From: Eubacterium sp. TM05-53
GTDB lineage: Bacteria; Bacillota_I; Bacilli_A; Erysipelotrichales; Erysipelotrichaceae
Reading direction: 5' to 3'
DNA: 16,420 bases
Assembly: GCF_003436425.1 (NCBI RefSeq)
Contig: NZ_QSPK01000055.1
Span: forward strand, 1-16,420
Positions 15,581 to 16,420 of the stretch are shown here, one piece after another. The notes beneath the pieces were generated by a model. That model ran no database searches. It was not told the origin of the DNA and saw only the letters and a list, made by a program, of their open reading frames with translations. A program made the translations under genes and the position numbers. The first letter of the stretch is position 1, and each line of letters opens with the position of its first letter.

Positions 15581-16231
15581 ATGAATATATTTATTATGGG
15601 AGCTCCTGGTTCTGGTAAGGGTACATTCTCTACTAAGATCAAAGAAGAATTCAATTTGAATCATATTTCTACAGGAGATATTTTCCGTGCAAATATAGCT
15701 GGTGGAACTGAATTAGGTCTACAAGCAAAAGCATATTCTGAAAAAGGTTTGTTAGTACCTGATGAAATCACAAACAAAATGGTTAAGGATTACTTAAACA
15801 CTTTGGAAGATAAAAAGAACGGATATTTATTAGATGGATATCCAAGAACTTTAGCTCAGGCAAAAGCTTTTGAAGAAATGACGAATGGAACTGATTTAGC
15901 AGTTGAAAAAATTGTTTATATGGATGTTCCATTTGACGAATTAACTCGGCGTATTACAGGTCGTCGTACTTGTAAAAATTGTGGAGAAATCTACAACATC
16001 TATTCAAAACCAACAAAAGTTGAAGGTGTATGTGATGTTTGCGGTGGTGAATTAACACAACGTAAGGATGACAACGAAGAAAGCTTAAAGGTTCGTTTAG
16101 ATGAATATGCTAAGAATACTGAACCAGTAATTGCATATTATGAAGAAAAAAATATGGTTTCTAGAATCGATGCGTCAAAATCTATGGAAGAAATTTGGCC
16201 AGAATTAAAAGAAGCCTTGAAAAACAAGTAA
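15581..16231 (+). CDS. adk: Adenylate kinase, zinc-lid type
   Basis: 216 residues. It catalyses ATP + AMP to 2 ADP in the cytoplasm. The P-loop GAPGSGKGT is at 7-15, the AMP-binding TGDIFR at 31-36, DGYPRT at 85-90, and the LID begins after RRITGRR. The LID has four cysteines (131, 134, 151, 154), the structural zinc site common in Gram-positive enzymes. CAGGAG precedes the ATG. It is the last gene of the operon here. map and infA, which usually follow in Firmicutes, are absent. A near-consensus promoter begins within the last codons and a palindrome follows the stop. Confidence 0.97.
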   Translation: MNIFIMGAPGSGKGTFSTKIKEEFNLNHISTGDIFRANIAGGTELGLQAKAYSEKGLLVPDEITNKMVKDYLNTLEDKKNGYLLDGYPRTLAQAKAFEEMTNGTDLAVEKIVYMDVPFDELTRRITGRRTCKNCGEIYNIYSKPTKVEGVCDVCGGELTQRKDDNEESLKVRLDEYAKNTEPVIAYYEEKNMVSRIDASKSMEEIWPELKEALKNK

Positions 16232-16245
16232 GTTGCGCTTATAAT
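16217..16245 (+). promoter_or_regulatory. Near-consensus sigma-A promoter for rpmJ, overlapping the adk end
   Basis: TTGAAA (16217-16222) and TATAAT (16240-16245) are separated by exactly 17 bp. The -35 box lies in the last adk codons and the -10 box in the left arm and loop of the 14-bp palindrome. Transcription would start near 16251-16253, giving rpmJ a leader of about 114 nt. Overlap of the -10 box and start point with a palindrome is typical of an operator, but may only reflect the terminator. Confidence 0.65.
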
Positions 16246-16260
16246 ATATAAGCGCAACTT
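16230..16260 (+). terminator. Perfect 14-bp palindrome after adk, probable terminator
   Basis: AAGTTGCGCTTATA (16230-16243) pairs perfectly with TATAAGCGCAACTT (16247-16260), loop ATA. It begins inside the adk stop codon. The following T-run is poor (CTTTGCTT), so termination may be partial. The same DNA contains the -10 box of the rpmJ promoter, so it may instead or also bind a regulator. Confidence 0.6.
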
Positions 16261-16365
16261 TGCTTGCGATTTATACATTCACGTTTCTGTTAAAATCCGC
16301 ATGTACACATACGCATTTTAGCAGGGCCATTAAAATACGTGAATCATTACGTAGGAGGAAGAAAG
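16252..16365 (+). promoter_or_regulatory. Structured 5' leader of rpmJ with mutually exclusive pairings
   Basis: Outer stem P1 pairs ATTCACGT (16277-16284) with ACGTGAAT (16337-16344). Inside it, P2 pairs CTGTTAAAAT (16287-16296) with ATTTTAGCAG (16315-16324) with one G-U, and continues through one-base internal loops to a short ATG/CAT pairing. The 3' strand of P1 is shared with a 7-bp hairpin, TACGTGA/TTACGTA (16336-16353), which reaches the first base of the AGGAGG site (16353-16358). P1 and this hairpin cannot form together, so the leader could switch access to the rpmJ start. Confidence 0.5.
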
Positions 16366-16420
16366 ATGAAAGTAAGACCATCTGTTAAACCAATCTGCGA
16401 CAAGTGTCGAGTAATTCGAC
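16366..16420 (+). CDS. rpmJ: 50S ribosomal protein L36 (partial, cut by window end)
   Basis: The first 18 residues, MKVRPSVKPICDKCRVIR, are the start of the zinc-ribbon form of L36 (normally about 37 residues); Cys11 and Cys14 are the first two ligands. L36 is a small late-assembly protein of the 50S subunit. AGGAGG (16353-16358) lies seven bases before the ATG. It probably begins a second transcript, as rpmJ is usually followed by rpsM, rpsK, rpoA and rplQ, which lie outside the window. Confidence 0.93.
   Translation, partial: MKVRPSVKPICDKCRVIR

Noticed and set aside
16288..16296. Extended -10 TGTTAAAAT as rpmJ promoter
   Set aside because: No -35 at proper distance, it lies inside a leader stem, and a far better promoter sits at 16217-16245.

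Overview
The window is a stretch of chromosome from a low-GC Gram-positive bacterium (Firmicutes). Three things support this: AT-rich DNA, strong AGGAGG-type ribosome binding sites, and the Firmicutes S10-spc gene order with a four-cysteine S14 and a zinc-lid adenylate kinase. The lack of rpmD (L30), the proline-iminopeptidase and GH25 types, and the sequence flavour of L3 and S3 make an Erysipelotrichia-like host plausible, but that placement is inference.

Layout. 1-179 is the tail of a small membrane protein (AzlD-like). It converges on a minus-strand SAM-dependent methyltransferase (201-965), and the two share a bidirectional terminator. On the plus strand follow a cytoplasmic SGNH/GDSL hydrolase (1106-2245) ending in a perfect 13-bp palindrome around its stop codon, and then a tight three-gene unit: Gfo/Idh/MocA oxidoreductase, membrane-anchored GH25 muramidase and proline iminopeptidase (2381-4938), closed by a clear terminator.

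From 4956 to 5272 lies a 317-bp control region for the S10-spc operon. It holds a perfect 10-bp inverted repeat, a 24-bp direct repeat whose copies lie on either side of the promoter, a good sigma-A promoter with an AT-rich upstream tract, and a leader of about 110 nt that can fold into several stems.

The operon runs without a visible internal terminator: rpsJ, rplC, rplD, rplW, rplB, rpsS, rplV, rpsC, rplP, rpmC, rpsQ, rplN, rplX, rplE, rpsN (zinc type), rpsH, rplF, rplR, rpsE, rplO, secY, adk. Genes are 0-60 nt apart, many joined by TAATG overlaps or by UAG stops fused to the next ribosome binding site. rpmD is missing between rpsE and rplO, and map and infA are missing after adk.

After adk a 14-bp palindrome acts as a probable terminator. 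A near-consensus promoter is embedded in it, followed by a structured leader of about 114 nt and the first 18 codons of rpmJ (L36), where the window ends. The coding content is mostly housekeeping. The most promising undescribed signals are the two leader regions (before rpsJ and before rpmJ) and the 24-bp repeat pair.
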